Shown: positions 1 to 15,184 of the stretch, one piece after another | Numbering within the stretch: position 1 is the stretch's first letter | Layout of the letters: each line of letters starts with the position of its first letter | Source of the DNA: Ganoderma boninense | Taxonomy: Eukaryota; Basidiomycota; Agaricomycetes; Polyporales; Polyporaceae | Direction of reading: 5' to 3' | DNA: 64,000 bases | Assembly: GCA_002900995.3 (NCBI GenBank) | Contig: CM035305.1 | Location: forward strand, 682,001-746,000 | The notes under the pieces: generated by a model | Seen by the model: only the letters and a program-made list of their open reading frames with translations | What the model was told of the DNA's origin: nothing | The model's database searches: none | Made by a program: the position numbers and the translations under genes

Positions 1-3000
1 CTTCCGGGAAGCTGTACGGTGGTGCCGTACAGAAGATGGGGGACGGCGATGGATGACGCACATGTACTCCTTCCCGCTCGGCAGCCTGCACGGCGGGAAC
101 GGGCTTCCCGTCGCGAGGAGCGCCTTCCCGTCCGTCCAGTCCATCGCGTCCTGCGGCGTGACCTCGTGCAGCCTGCTCGGGTTCGACAGTGGGAGGATGA
201 TCGGGCGCGGGGTCCCCTCTGCCATTGCGCGCACAACGTCCTCAGAGAATGCGCCTGCACGCGTCGAGCACCCGATGAGCACCGATGGGCGCACACGCTG
301 GATGACCTCGAGCAGCCCGACCTCCCGCCCCTCCGCCTCGGGCCACTCGGCGTCGGAGCGCACGAACTCGCTGACGTCCTCGCGAATGTTCTCGGGGCCG
401 AGTGATTGCTTGAGGAGGCCGTGCTTGTCGAGGAGGTAGAACTTCCCGTTCGCGACGTCCCTGTCGACGCCGTCGATGGACACGATGCCGTCCCGGAGCT
501 GGCGCGCGATCCCGAGGCCCGCAGAGCCCGCGCCGAAGATGACGAAACGCTGGTCGGCGAGCTTGGAGTTCAGCACGCCCACTGCGGACATGATGCACGC
601 GAGCGTCACTGCGCCGGTCCCTTGCCTGTGCCGGACAGAGGCGTCAGCATGTAAATTGCAATCAGAGTGCGCATGTGGCGCATGCGAGTTGAGCAGGGAA
701 GCTCGTGATACACTGCGAAGAAATCTTGAGGGTAAAATGGAATCGCAGGGCGCACTCACACGTCGTCGTTGAAGACCGCATGGGAGTCACGGTATTTGTC
801 GAGGAGTCGCTCCGCGTTTGTCACCCCGAAATCTTCAAAATGCAGGAGGCAATGCGGGTGGTGCTTGCGGACGAGCTGCACGAATCTGAGCGCGGCAATA
901 AGATGGTTGAGATTGATGTGCCTTCAGTAATGTACCTGGGAGGAAAGGCACAGACCGGTCAACAAAGTTGTCGTACTCCTGGCCCCGAACACGAGGTTGC
1001 CGCCAGCCCTGTGGTTTAAGACATTAGCCGAAGAATGTTTCCGCGGGGTACCTGATACGCACGACATATAGGCGGTCGTTCAGGAGCTCGTCGTTGGTTG
1101 TGCCGACATCGAGGGTGACGCTGAGAGTCTTCGCAGGGTCCACACCCCCGATGAGGCTGTCAGAGGGTGAGATTTGGGTAAGCTCAACAGGTTATGTGCC
1201 TGGACATTTGACATACGTGTAGATAGCCGACTTTGCTGTAGCAATCTGATTTTGGTGAGCATGCTCCGTGTGCAGGGAAGGTGTGGACACGCACTCCAAT
1301 TCCCTGTCAACGACAGGCGGTCCGGTTCTGCGCATTAGCAAGCTCTGTAGGCACAACGGCGGGGTTACAAACTGCCGGTCTAATGGGCCTCGAAGGTTTG
1401 AGAGCCATGTCGCCCATTCTCCGCATGCCCGGATCTCGAGCCTCCATCCATGTTTGCGCAGCGGCGCGATGGGATTCCGCGACATTTCTCCCCTCCCACC
1501 CCGTAAAAAATGCCCGCCATGAGTCGTGAGTCGTGGCTCACTCCTCACGTCTGCAGCGCTTCTGGCCAGAGCCTGAGGGCGAAACAGACGCGAGACTTTG
1601 GGCTCATCATCGGCCCGGCCCACATGCCACGCCTCATGGGGAGAGAACATACCCTGCGGTGTCTCAGAGTTCGGGTGTCCACGCAGGGCCAAACGTGATG
1701 TGTGATTATAGATCAAGTGAGGATATCTTTGGGAAACTTATCCGTCACTTAACGCCTCCATATCATTTCTCCGAAACCGGAGATGACAACAAAGACCCGA
1801 GAGAACCCGGAAAACACGTTACAATCCTTTGCACAATCAAACAACAGCCGGTCCACATGTCGAGACTATCTCCTCACATGTTTGCGTTTAATGGCAGTGG
1901 GAGACGAGGTCAGGCGTCCCACAGGAACAACCACTCTCCAAGGACGTCGGTTTACTTTCATTGGGCTCAACACCCGAGAGCAGATGGGGGCGCGTAGCTC
2001 CCGACAATCGTAGTGGATTAGCATTACCTGGTCTCAAGCTGACAAGCACGCGGTGACAGACGGCGTTGAAACTCTCATATTCCGGACCGCGATTTCGGGT
2101 AAGTGTGGCATAGAACTCAATGGCACACCGTGTACATCTTCAGATGACGCTGGTCCATGAGATGGTTTGTGAAATCGCTTTGGTGCTTTGCGTGGCAGGG
2201 CGTTCAAGAGTGTTTCGCTCCTCGTGCATGCCACAAAGGAGTGCGCGAGTATTCGACGAACATATCACGTCCTTTTTACAGCCATATTCATATTCAGGTC
2301 AGCGGTCTCTGCCACTGCCCGGCGTGTATATAGGGACAAAAACGGGGACACTCTGTAGTCTCGTACCAAAACCGTCCCACGTCCATGCGGGACGCGGGAG
2401 GGCTTTGGTACGAACCCTGGCCACATTGCACTTACCGTCACCTCTATTGTATGCACACAACTGCTGCACGTTATATATGGGACTGCCACTGTGCATGTGG
2501 TTGTGCTGCGACTGATGGTGGCCAATATTGCACCCCGGAACATCTTTCTAGGATGCCTGCGACTGGTTTTCCTGTCACAGACCTATCTAGTATCTACAGC
2601 ACAACAGGGATGGAGCGATTTTTCACTGGACAAAAGTCGATAAAAAGTCTTAACCCGTGAAAGAACCTTCTCGGCATGTGACAAATTTGACAAGTGTCGA
2701 GCGAAGGCCTCAGGACTGAGAAAAGAAAGGCTTTCTCGACACTTTGACTCGGCTTTGCACCGACCGGAGAACGTCTTACATAACACGGGTGTGGACTTTT
2801 TGTCGACTTTTTATCCTCGGAGAATAATGCCACGTCTTTCGTGCAAGGTGGTTCAATAACATCATCTCGGATAAGCTTGGATAGCTGACGATATGTCATG
2901 CTTCCGAGGTTCAGGTCCTGAACTAGGCTTGTCACGAGGAGACCAATCGCAATCACAATTACAAGAGTACCCGAGCGTGTGCAATTGGTCATAGCCTGCC

Positions 3001-3796
3001 ACTGTGCACGTTATGCAGCAGACACTGTCTCCAATTCTAGGCAGAAGAAAGTTGTAGGAGGGGAACATACTTTGAAAGGGAAAAAGGCATCAAAGTGGGC
3101 ATATAGCCACAGCGTACGGCGATGTGTACCGTGTGACAGAGGAGGTGGCTCTCAAACCCTCGAAGCCTATTAGGCTGGTAGACTGTAACTCCGCTGTAAG
3201 TCTCTCGCGCATGTTTCAGGCACTCACCCCTACCCCCTGGTCGCCAATGCCCAGGATTTGCTCTGCGTCGGAAACGACAATTAAATCAATCTGTCGTCCC
3301 TGTGTCTCGGCGAGGAAATCTTCTTCCAGTGAATCTTGTAGCGGAAGGGTGAGATACAGCCCTTCACTCCTGCGGAAAAGATGAGAGTAATCGGCGATGG
3401 CCTCGGCCTGTATACGAACCAATGATTGAGTGAAGGGCAATTCGACATGACAGTGACACCAGAACGCCGCACCTCTGTCGGGGTGTAGATGATGGGGATC
3501 ATCTCCTGGAGATGCCTGAGGAGGAGGGCGTAGTAGAGGACCCAGTTCTGCTCCTTCAAGCTCTGCAGGAACGTGTTCTTCCTGAGCGGTGTATCGCGCG
3601 ATACGAACTGGTCGTAAGCCCTGTCGCATTGCTCCTCGAGCGTGTTGACCTGGAAGGGGAGTCGAGCTGTGAGGCCGAGTGCTCGGCGCTCCTCGACGGT
3701 GAATGCGGTGCCCTTGTTCCATCGTGGGCTGGTCAAGATTGTGTCTCCCCGCAGAGCCGTTCGGTACTGTTTCTTCGTCTCCTGGGAGTCGGACAT
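1..3796 (-). CDS. NAD(P)-dependent malic enzyme (3' end beyond window)
   Basis: Malic enzyme oxidatively decarboxylates malate to pyruvate, giving NAD(P)H. The N-terminus at 3796 (MSDSQETKK) shows no clear mitochondrial presequence, so a cytosolic enzyme is my inference. Coding exons read on the minus strand are 3473-3796, 3228-3407, 1295-1303, 1217-1245, 1063-1156, 956-1008, 760-885 and 62-625. Together they give about 460 residues with consistent phase. Family motifs in order are [59 protein letters not shown] and [16 protein letters not shown], then the dinucleotide fold ([13 protein letters not shown]). The last visible codon is split at a GTGCGT donor at position 61, so the C-terminal exon or exons (about 100 residues by family length) lie outside the window. 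Odd points are a 1,924-nt second intron carrying an inverted-repeat element and a 9-nt exon. If the large intron is not spliced, the gene is disrupted. Confidence 0.93.
1295..1303 (-). other. 9-nt microexon of malic enzyme (codes Gly-Ile-Gly)
   Basis: On the minus strand GGAATTGGA is preceded by the acceptor CGTTGACAG and followed by the donor GTGCGTG. It is in phase 0 on both sides. It supplies exactly the GIG needed to complete the family motif between GDQGVG (exon ending 3228) and [10 protein letters not shown] (exon starting 1245). The following intron (1246-1294) is 49 nt. Confidence 0.75.
1356..3197. mobile_element. Degenerate terminal-inverted-repeat element inside malic enzyme intron 2
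   Basis: The sequence at 1356-1407 matches the reverse complement of 3146-3197 over 52 bp with about 10 differences, nine of them transitions. The core GGTTTGAGAGCC is identical in both arms. The arms lie inside the 1,924-nt intron (1304-3227) and enclose about 1.74 kb in which I recognise no intact transposase. Within it, about 2370-2421 forms a hairpin of the TCGTACCAAA type, and a second loose palindrome of GATAAAAAGTC type lies near 2630-2815. I see no clear target-site duplication. This is best read as an old non-autonomous or decayed DNA transposon. A coincidental inverted duplication is the alternative. Confidence 0.6.
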
Positions 3797-4047
3797 GGTG
3801 GATGCGATGAAAAGATCGATAAGCTGGATGGCCTGGTCTTGAGTCGATAAGTAGAGATTCGAGGAAAACTCAGTTACTTACTGAGTTACTCACGAGGACT
3901 TACGAAAAGCGGCGTCATGCCAATGACATGACAGACGCCCGCAGGCCACAGCATCAAAACACAACCACACACAGTAAGCGCGCGTCAGCGGTGGTTGTGG
4001 CGGAGGAGAGGATGAGACGGTGCAAGCTTGCCACTGTTCCATGAACA
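3797..4047. promoter_or_regulatory. Divergent promoter shared by malic enzyme and the Arg/Ser-rich gene
   Basis: Only 251 bp separate the two start codons, so the 5' UTRs and promoters must share this stretch. It holds a perfect 8-bp inverted repeat, AACTCAGT/ACTGAGTT, at 3867-3874 and 3880-3887. No clear TATA box is seen. An extra ATG at 4041, seven bases before and out of frame with the start at 4048, could dampen translation of the rightward gene. Confidence 0.5.
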
Positions 4048-5908
4048 ATGTCCAAGTCCACCCTCTCCTCCGTCGTCTCCAATCTCGTCCGCGCCCAGAT
4101 GGGCTCCTCACTCGCCTCAACCGTCCAAGATGACGACCTAGATCGACACGTCGCGGAGCTCATCCTCAAGGAGGCGAAGCAGAAGGCGGAGCGGTACGGA
4201 AAGGACGGCATCCGTGCCTACCTCGCCAGAAAGTGCGTACATTCCTATTCCTAGCTCTATGTCGGGGGGAGGGATATCTGATAGGGTAATGTGCTGCAGT
4301 CTCGACAACAACGCCCCCAAGACGAACAAACGCTTCTTGTCTTCTATCATTCGTAGCACGGACGACCACAACAAGACCCTCCTCCGCGCTCAGGCGCTAG
4401 CGGCTCAGGAGGCGAGAGAGGAGAGGGAGGAGCAGGAACGGAAGGAGCGCAGGGCGAGGGCTGAAGAGGCGGTGGAGGCTGAGAGGCTCAGACGGCGGAG
4501 GGGCGACGACAGGCCGGACTGGGCAGACAATTGGGGCAGGGAGCGGCATAGCGGGAGGAAGAGAAGAGCAAGGAGCTGGGAAAGGGAAGATCGCGACGAC
4601 GATAGGGAGCGGAGGTCGGAGAAACGTGAGCGGCGCCACAAGCATCGTTCGCGTTCGCGCTCCCCGGAGGAGGACCGGGAGAAGGGGAGGAAGAGCAGAC
4701 GCAGCGGGAAGCCAACACACTCGCATTCTCGAAGCACTCGGAGACACTCGAGGCGAGATGACGCAGGCGAGGACGAGGATCGTGACTATAGATGGCATCG
4801 GCGGGAAAGGAAACGGAGCCGTTCACCCGATCGCGAAGACGACGACGCCGACGACGAAGGCCGGCCCAAGCGACGGAGACGGGAGTACACTCCCGAACGC
4901 TCTCATCGCCATCGGCACCCCAGCAGGTCCGTCTCGCCTGCACCGCGCGAAGAGGATGACCACCACACACCACGACATACGAGCAGGGCTTCGCGGACCG
5001 CTTCCCCCTCTTCGCCGTCCCTCTCCGAGAAGAACAGCGACGATGCCGACCGCGGCTCCCATCAGTCATCGAGCGCCCAGAATACCCAGGACAGCGAAGA
5101 GACCCTCGTCGCGCGCGAAGACGAGCTCCGCGCCCGGCTCAAGGCCAAGGGCAAGGCGAAAGCTGCCGAACCGACCCCATCGCCCCCTCCCTCTGATAGA
5201 GACAGAAGTCCCCCTCGCCCGCGCTCTCCTTCCCCCGACCCCATCCGCACCCGCACCCATACCCGCACCCGCAAATCATCGCGCCGCTCGCCCTCGCCCT
5301 CGCCCTCGCCCAGCCGATCGCCCGAACGCGACCGAAGCCGCCACAGGCCTTCTTCTCGCCAGAAGTCGAAGTCGAAGTCGAAGCACGAGCCGCGGGGACG
5401 CGTCTCCGTCTCCCGCCCCCGCCCGTCGGAGGAGTCGCTCGCCTCGCTCTCGTTCTCGCTCTTCCCCTTCGTCCCCTCCTTCCGCGCGCGACCGCGTCCG
5501 AAGCCGGCACCGGGGCCGCGATCGCGATCGCGATCGCCCCGCACACGAAGCCGGCTCCTCGTCCTCGCACACCCTCCCCTCCTCGCGCGCCCCCTCCCGC
5601 TCCCGTTCTCCCTCCCGCTCCGTTCTCCCTCTCGCACCCGCACCCACACCCCCCGCACCCGCTCACCCTCCATCGGGCACGACCCACATGCGCGCGGCGC
5701 GCACGCGCACCCGCCGTCGAAGATGGACAAGTACTTCGAGGCGTCGTACGACCCGCGGCTGGACGTCGCGCCGCTCGCGGCGCCGACGATCCCGGCGACG
5801 GGCCTGATCAGCGACGCCGAGTTCGCGGGGTGGGACGCGATGCTCGAGGTCATCCGCCTCCGCCGGCAGGACCGCGAGGACAGGAAGGCGCTCGAGCGCT
5901 GGGGGCTC

Positions 5909-5939
<31 letters not shown>

Positions 5940-6061
5940 AGAGGGGCAGGGAGAGGGAGACAGGGAAGGAGGGGAAGGAGGGGGAGGTGAGCGCGCTGGA
6001 CATCAAGTACAAGAAGCGCGGGTCGGTGCGCGAGTGGGACGTGGGCAAGGAGGGGTTCTGA
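4048..6061 (+). CDS. Arg/Ser-rich nuclear protein, probably linked to pre-mRNA processing
   Basis: Two exons (4048-4232, 4300-6061) give 648 residues. The junction AGA-AA|T-CTC is supported by a GTGCGT donor and a GCTGCAG acceptor. The N-terminal about 95 residues are ordered-looking and read like a conserved module (DLDRHVAELILKEAKQKAE, NKRFLSSIIRSTDDHN). Next come a charged coiled-coil-like stretch (about 95-130) and a long RS/RD/SR-rich domain. The C-terminal block has DKYFEASYDPRLDV and a helical LEVIRLRRQDREDRKALERW, then KD/RE repeats. RS domains of this kind are typical of splicing-associated proteins, so that role is inferred from composition. I cannot assign a named family. At about 5415-5690 the frame becomes hydrophobic (FSLFPFVPSF) while the +1 frame stays RS-rich, suggesting two compensating indels or assembly errors. 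Confidence 0.8.
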
Positions 6062-6398
6062 GCCTGTCTGTTTTCTGTGTCTGAGTCTGTGTCGTTGGTG
6101 CTGTTCGCTCCTCGATTATCGTCCTTGGTTCTCATCGTGATCATAGAGCATATTGTTTGCTCGGGCTTCCGGATTATTATTTTACGTTTTACGCCTCCGT
6201 AGATGGCACCGCACACCCCATACTACTCCTCCACGGAAACTCGCGTTCGCGTCGTCTGCATACCTACTTACTAAAGAAGCTCTACATGGTCGTGAAATCG
6301 TAATATCTTGTACGCCAGCCATCATGCGACATAGTGCCACCGCAACGTCTCGTCTTGCCTTGCCTCACCCTTGCCTTCCCTTCCTACCGCCATCCCTT
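6062..6398. other. Convergent intergenic region
   Basis: Three-prime ends of the Arg/Ser-rich gene (+) and the importin gene (-) face each other across 337 bp. Nothing recognisable beyond presumed 3' UTRs. Confidence 0.6.
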
Positions 6399-9300
6399 CT
6401 AAGGCTGGCCGACCGCCTTTTGCATCACCAGAATTTCCTCCGGAGTGAGCTGCTGGACTACAGCCGAGAAGTGGCCCGTATCCCTCGCCGCGCACTCCCT
6501 GAAGAAGCCCAGCAGGTGCGCCTGAACGTGAACGTGCAAGCGTTGTCAGCATTTCCTTCCTCATACCGTCCCATCCCGAGCAGACGAAAAGGAAGACGTG
6601 CCTGCATGTCCATGGTGGAGACGGGGTCGTTCTTGAGGTCCTCGTCGTCGGCGCCGTCGAGCGCGTCGTCGTTGTCGAACGCCATCCCGCGCGGGCCGAG
6701 CATCTCGGACAGGAACGCGAACTCGTCCGCCTTGAAGCCCTGGTGGAGCGCCTCCTCCTCGGCCCACTCCTCGTCCTGTCAGTCGATTGTGGTGCGTTAG
6801 TTAGTTGCCGGTGCGGGCATCATGCGTCGGTGCATGCAGCGAAGAGAGGGAGAGAAGGAAAGATGGAGGGGCGTGAGTAAGGCGAGAAAGCGTGGAGAGA
6901 GAGACAAAAAGAGAGAGCGAGGAAGAAGGGAGAGGGGAAGGAGGTGATCCGCGGAGGGACGGATGCGACGTGTGGTTAGATAACCGGGCGCAACGGGACA
7001 TGGCATGGTATGGGGCAGAAGGGGCAAGCTCAAAGAACGGAATGTACCAGAGCAAGTGTGCATGGGGGGTTCAAAGTAAATCGAGGGGGAGAGACGCAGA
7101 CGTACCCCGTCGTCCGAGTCGATCTCCGACACGTCCTTGGCCGAGAAACCCATGGACGCAGCCTCGCCGCCGGACTGCAGGTCGTGCAAGAGCAGTTTGA
7201 GCGCCTTGACTGGGAACGGCACGGACGTGAACTCCGTCGGGACTGTAACAAGCGAGGGCAAGGCATAAGCGCGGTGAGCGGACGAGCACAACGGGGAATG
7301 GGGGCGAGAGCCCGCGCAAGCGTGGTCCGTACTTTGCTTGGTCCTGGAGCGCGTCATGATCACTGCCGGCGCACGACGACAACACCCAACGAAGACGGCC
7401 TCATGTTTCAGAACGCCGGCCGCGCGCCACGAGTCGTGCACCGAGCCACTCACCGTTCTTCGTCTCCGGCTTGACGATGATGTCGCCCTTGACGACGAGG
7501 TTCTGCAGGCTCGGCCGCTCGCTCGCGAACAGCGAGCAGAGCGCGAGCGTGGAGATCCGCGGCGGCCAGAAGCCCTGGAACGTCTCCGCGTTCTCGCACC
7601 ACGTGCGCACGAGGACGTCGAGCGCGGGCGCGCCGTCGACCTGCATGCCGTCAAGCAGGTTCAGGACCGTGTCGCGCTGGTTGTGGATCAGGAACGCGAA
7701 GGGGATGACCAGGCTCTGTCGTCAGGACAAGAACGTCAGCACTCGATGGAATGGATGCCCTGAGGAGGGCGGAGGGGGGGGGGGGGTGCTCGCCTGCAAG
7801 AACGTCGCCGTCTTCGCCTTGCCCATCCTCCGCACCATTGCCTCCAGCAGCTGCGGGAGGACGGGCAAGATGGCCTCGCCCGCGCGCCGGAGGAGGTGGA
7901 TGATGAGGTCCCCGATGAAGAGCGAGCCGGACTCGTCCTCGCCCTGGAGCTGCTTCGCGATCACTTGCAGGACGCCGTCCAGCCCGGACTGGCCGGTCGC
8001 GGGGTCCGACCAGGCGATGAGCTGGCTGACGTCTTTGCGCACGATGTGTGTGAGTGCTATGATGCCGTTCTATTCACCCCAGGCAGACTGTCAGGACATG
8101 TTCCCGTGAAGTAGATGAGCGGAAGGGCGTGCCTGAATCGTATCCCTGTCTTCTGTCGAGCGGAGGCTCGCATACAGCGCAGGCGCGAGCATCGCGAAGA
8201 CCCCATCGCCGAGCCCAGTTTGCGGCGCGCCCTGGATGAGGGCAGCCGCGAGCTCGAACGCCGCACTCGCGATGTAGGAGTCAACGTCAGTGGCAGTCAT
8301 CAGCGCGTTCGTGAGCGTGGGCAAAGCCTGCTGCACCACTGCCCCGTAGGCTGGCGAGCTGGCGAGTGACTCCAAGACGTTCGCGAGGATGGAGATGAAG
8401 ATGGGGTCTTCCACACCGGCCCCGGTTAGCTTTCGAAACTCAGGAGGGGGGACTGGGACTGACCTCTGTTGTTCTTCATCCACACATCCAGGCACGCGAC
8501 GACGATGGCGCGAGCGAGGTCCTCTGTGATCCACTTACCATCGTCGATCTCGACCACAGCAGCGAGGGTTTCCAGCACGAGCGTGAGGGTATCCTCAGAC
8601 GTCACAGGCAGGAACGGCCCGATGTCTTTCGCGATTCGCGGTGCGAGGGGTGCCGCGACAGCATCATCCATGTTTTGGCAGAAGCTAGATTTACCGTATG
8701 TTAGCTGAAAGGTGTCGCACGAGAGAGGGATAATTGGGGAACGCACTTGTGAATAGCCTTCACCGCGGATACCTTGACGGGGACGCCGGCCTCGGACGCC
8801 TCTAGGACCTGGATAGCGGCTTCGAGGTACTGCACGGCAAGCTGTCCAGGCAGGAGCTTTGCGTACTGGCTCGCGAACACGAACGCGCGGCCCTGAAGGA
8901 ACGGGAACTCTGCGTCGAACAGTCGATAAATGCTGAGTAGACCGATCTAATTCACAACAAAAGGTACCACTCACGGGATAGTACGAGGTAGCTGGGCACA
9001 ACATTCGTCAGGAGGGACTCAATGTCGATTGGCTTCCCGCGTCCCGACTCGATTTCGTCGTCGATCGCGTCAAGGAGGTCTTCTCCTTGTGATCCCACGG
9101 CCGCAAGGGCAGCTTCAAGCGGCCGCCACCTACAGCGTTCGCTGGTGAGCTATCAAGTATACGGTTGATGCACACGGGATATGGTACCAGTCTTGACTCC
9201 CAGATTCTCGCTGCTGCTGAGCCTGCGTGACGACGCGTTCGATGGCGATCTGGAAGGCCTTGATCGTGGGGATTGTGTTGCGTTCGAGCAACACCTGCGA

Positions 9301-11263
9301 ACAAAAAAGTCGGCGTATTGACGATGTCAATCGACGGTCGAGGAAACGCCGTGCAAACTTACCCCGAGAAGATCGAACCCAGCCACACGGACGCTATACG
9401 AGAAGCTATCGTCCGCCTCCTGCGCGACGAACGCGTTCGCGTTGTCCGCCCACTCCTCTTCCTGTCGACAAACAACAGCAACAGCACACAATCAGTGGGC
9501 GGTTTTCAAGCATGACGCCGAAGGCAGACTGACATCGCTCTGCGTCATCTGGGCCCAGCTGAAGACCAAGTTGACGAGATTCGAGAAGTTCTCGCCGTCG
9601 AACCAGTCCCGCGCACGGCCCGAGCGCGCGATCCGGCTGACGAAATCGAGCATGGGGCACACGAGATGAATGAGCTCGATGGACTCGTCCTCGCTCGAAT
9701 GCGGGATGGAAGCAGCCCCTTGAAGGTAATAATGGTTGAACGTTGGGTAGAAGACGGAGAGGTGGTGGATGGAGGCGTTGAGGAGAGCATGGAGATGTGG
9801 GGTGAGCGCACGGGGGAACGAGGTGTGGATGACATTGAGGGTCTGGAACACAAGATTTGAGCTCGCTATTTCGGAGGAAAGATACCGAGAACGTCGCACA
9901 CACTTTGACAACCTGAATACGGATAGCAAGTCCATCCCAGTTGGCGGTATTTTCGACGTCCTGCAGCGGATTTACATTCAAGAGGGTCTTCAGTGCATCA
10001 AGCCAGACTGGGAGGACGGAATTCGTGGCCTCCTTGACAGCGTCGGGGAACTGATCCTTGACCATATACAACGCCTCGACGCACTGGCAAAAGACTGATA
10101 GCGTTCGTGAACGAGTGAGCGCGGAGTGTTGCTGAGAAAGGTCAACATCGTCTCATCCATTGCTGGGAATGTACACACTTCGGGGGCACCAAGAATATTC
10201 AAGAGGACGGGGAGGAGCTGGCGGAGCACAGGGAGAATCTGGTCTTCAGAGAGGTCAGCCTTGATGAACTCAGCGAAGACTTGCATAGCGCCATGTACGG
10301 AGTCGGGGGATGGGGAAGAGAGGAGACTAATCAAGGAATTAAGAAGTTCGGGGTATTCATCGGGCCAATCGCAGTTAGCTATTAGGGAGAGAACGTGTGC
10401 CTGCGTCTATTCAGTTTCAAAGGTAGGTTTGAATGCTTCAAAATGACATACACAGAGTGACCGAATTTTACGGGTAGGGTCTGACAGGCCTTGGAAGACG
10501 GCCTGGCGGATCTGGTTTTTTACCTTTAAAGAGATGCCCATCGTGAGTAGCTGTAATTAAGCACAGGAGGTCGCAACGAAATGTCCCGAGACCAAATTAT
10601 CGAGAAAATAAAAGGAGGTAACGAAGGATGCAGCTTAAGTCCACCCTCTCCTTCAGCTGTCACGGCGGGGTAGCCAGACACATAGACGCGTTTTTGAGCA
10701 GCCTACGCGAGCGCAAAGCCTTGTAGACCAGATAGTGTCTCTGGAACCGCGGTGCAGCTGCGAAACTTTGAGCCTTGCGTGAGGCACATATTGACCTGCA
10801 GCGCATACACATCCCGCCCTCCCTTGTCCCCAATCCGAAACTCCACAAGCATTTGCAAATGAACCGAGACTTGGCATATGCGTACCTCTACTGGTGGTGC
10901 GTGTCCTTTGAATGCAGGAAAGTATGGGGACCAGTGTTCGGTAACATACTTCCTCAAGACGATGGCAGCAGAGTGCTAGGCGATACAGAGCCATCAAGAG
11001 ACGTCCGATGCGGGAAAGACGCGTTAAACTCATCTGTCTGAGAGACAACTCGGCCTCCGAAGCGAGAACCAGATGCGATAAACCCAACGCCGCCTCTGTG
11101 GGACGCGTCGGGGGCGTTAGTGCACGCGGACCATGTGTGGGGTTGGATGGTACGAGCCTGGGGAGTTGAGGAGCTGGCTGAGCTTGAGTTCAGCGGATAT
11201 ACGCGCGTTTGGGTCCGCAGAGAGGGTCGCCGACAAGCATTGTGCGATTTCAGAGGAAGCCAT
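6399..11263 (-). CDS. Importin-beta family karyopherin, importin-9/Kap114 type
   Basis: Nuclear import receptor. Importin-9/Kap114 carries histones H2A-H2B, TBP and actin through nuclear pores in Ran-dependent fashion. The N-terminus (MASSEIAQCLSATLSADPN, start 11263) and the next conserved pieces (KYVTEHWSPYFPAFKG near 10890-10950, CDWPDEYPELLNSLISLLSS near 10340) are the importin-beta N-terminal signature. HEAT-repeat-like helices follow, with blocks at about 9540-10140, 8970-9470, 8460-8920, 7730-8410 and 7430-7710. The C-terminal acidic stretch (DNDDALDGADDEDLKNDP) and the end LTPEEILVMQKAVGQP stop at 6399. There are more than a dozen exons with short introns, plus one of about 330 nt near 6780-7110. 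The junctions of exons 1-3 were not fully resolved, and the first intron may use a GC donor. A start at 11308 is possible but less likely. Confidence 0.88.
6838..6950 (+). repeat. Polypurine (GA-rich) tract in an importin intron
   Basis: An irregular GAGAGG/GGAAGG-type tract on the plus strand is a polypyrimidine tract in the sense orientation of the importin gene. It lies in the about 330-nt intron upstream of the exon beginning DEEWAEEEALHQGF. It could assist acceptor recognition in this unusually long intron. It is low-complexity sequence, not a mobile element. Confidence 0.6.

Positions 11264-15184
<3,921 letters not shown>

Noticed and set aside
1192..1716. 174-residue open frame on the minus strand in malic enzyme intron 2
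   Set aside because: Only its [10 protein letters not shown] end is real (malic enzyme exon). The rest is intron and transposon arm.
5062..6216. Long open frame on the minus strand opposite the Arg/Ser-rich gene
   Set aside because: It is a by-product of low-complexity RS codons. The composition is repetitive and no conserved segment is seen.
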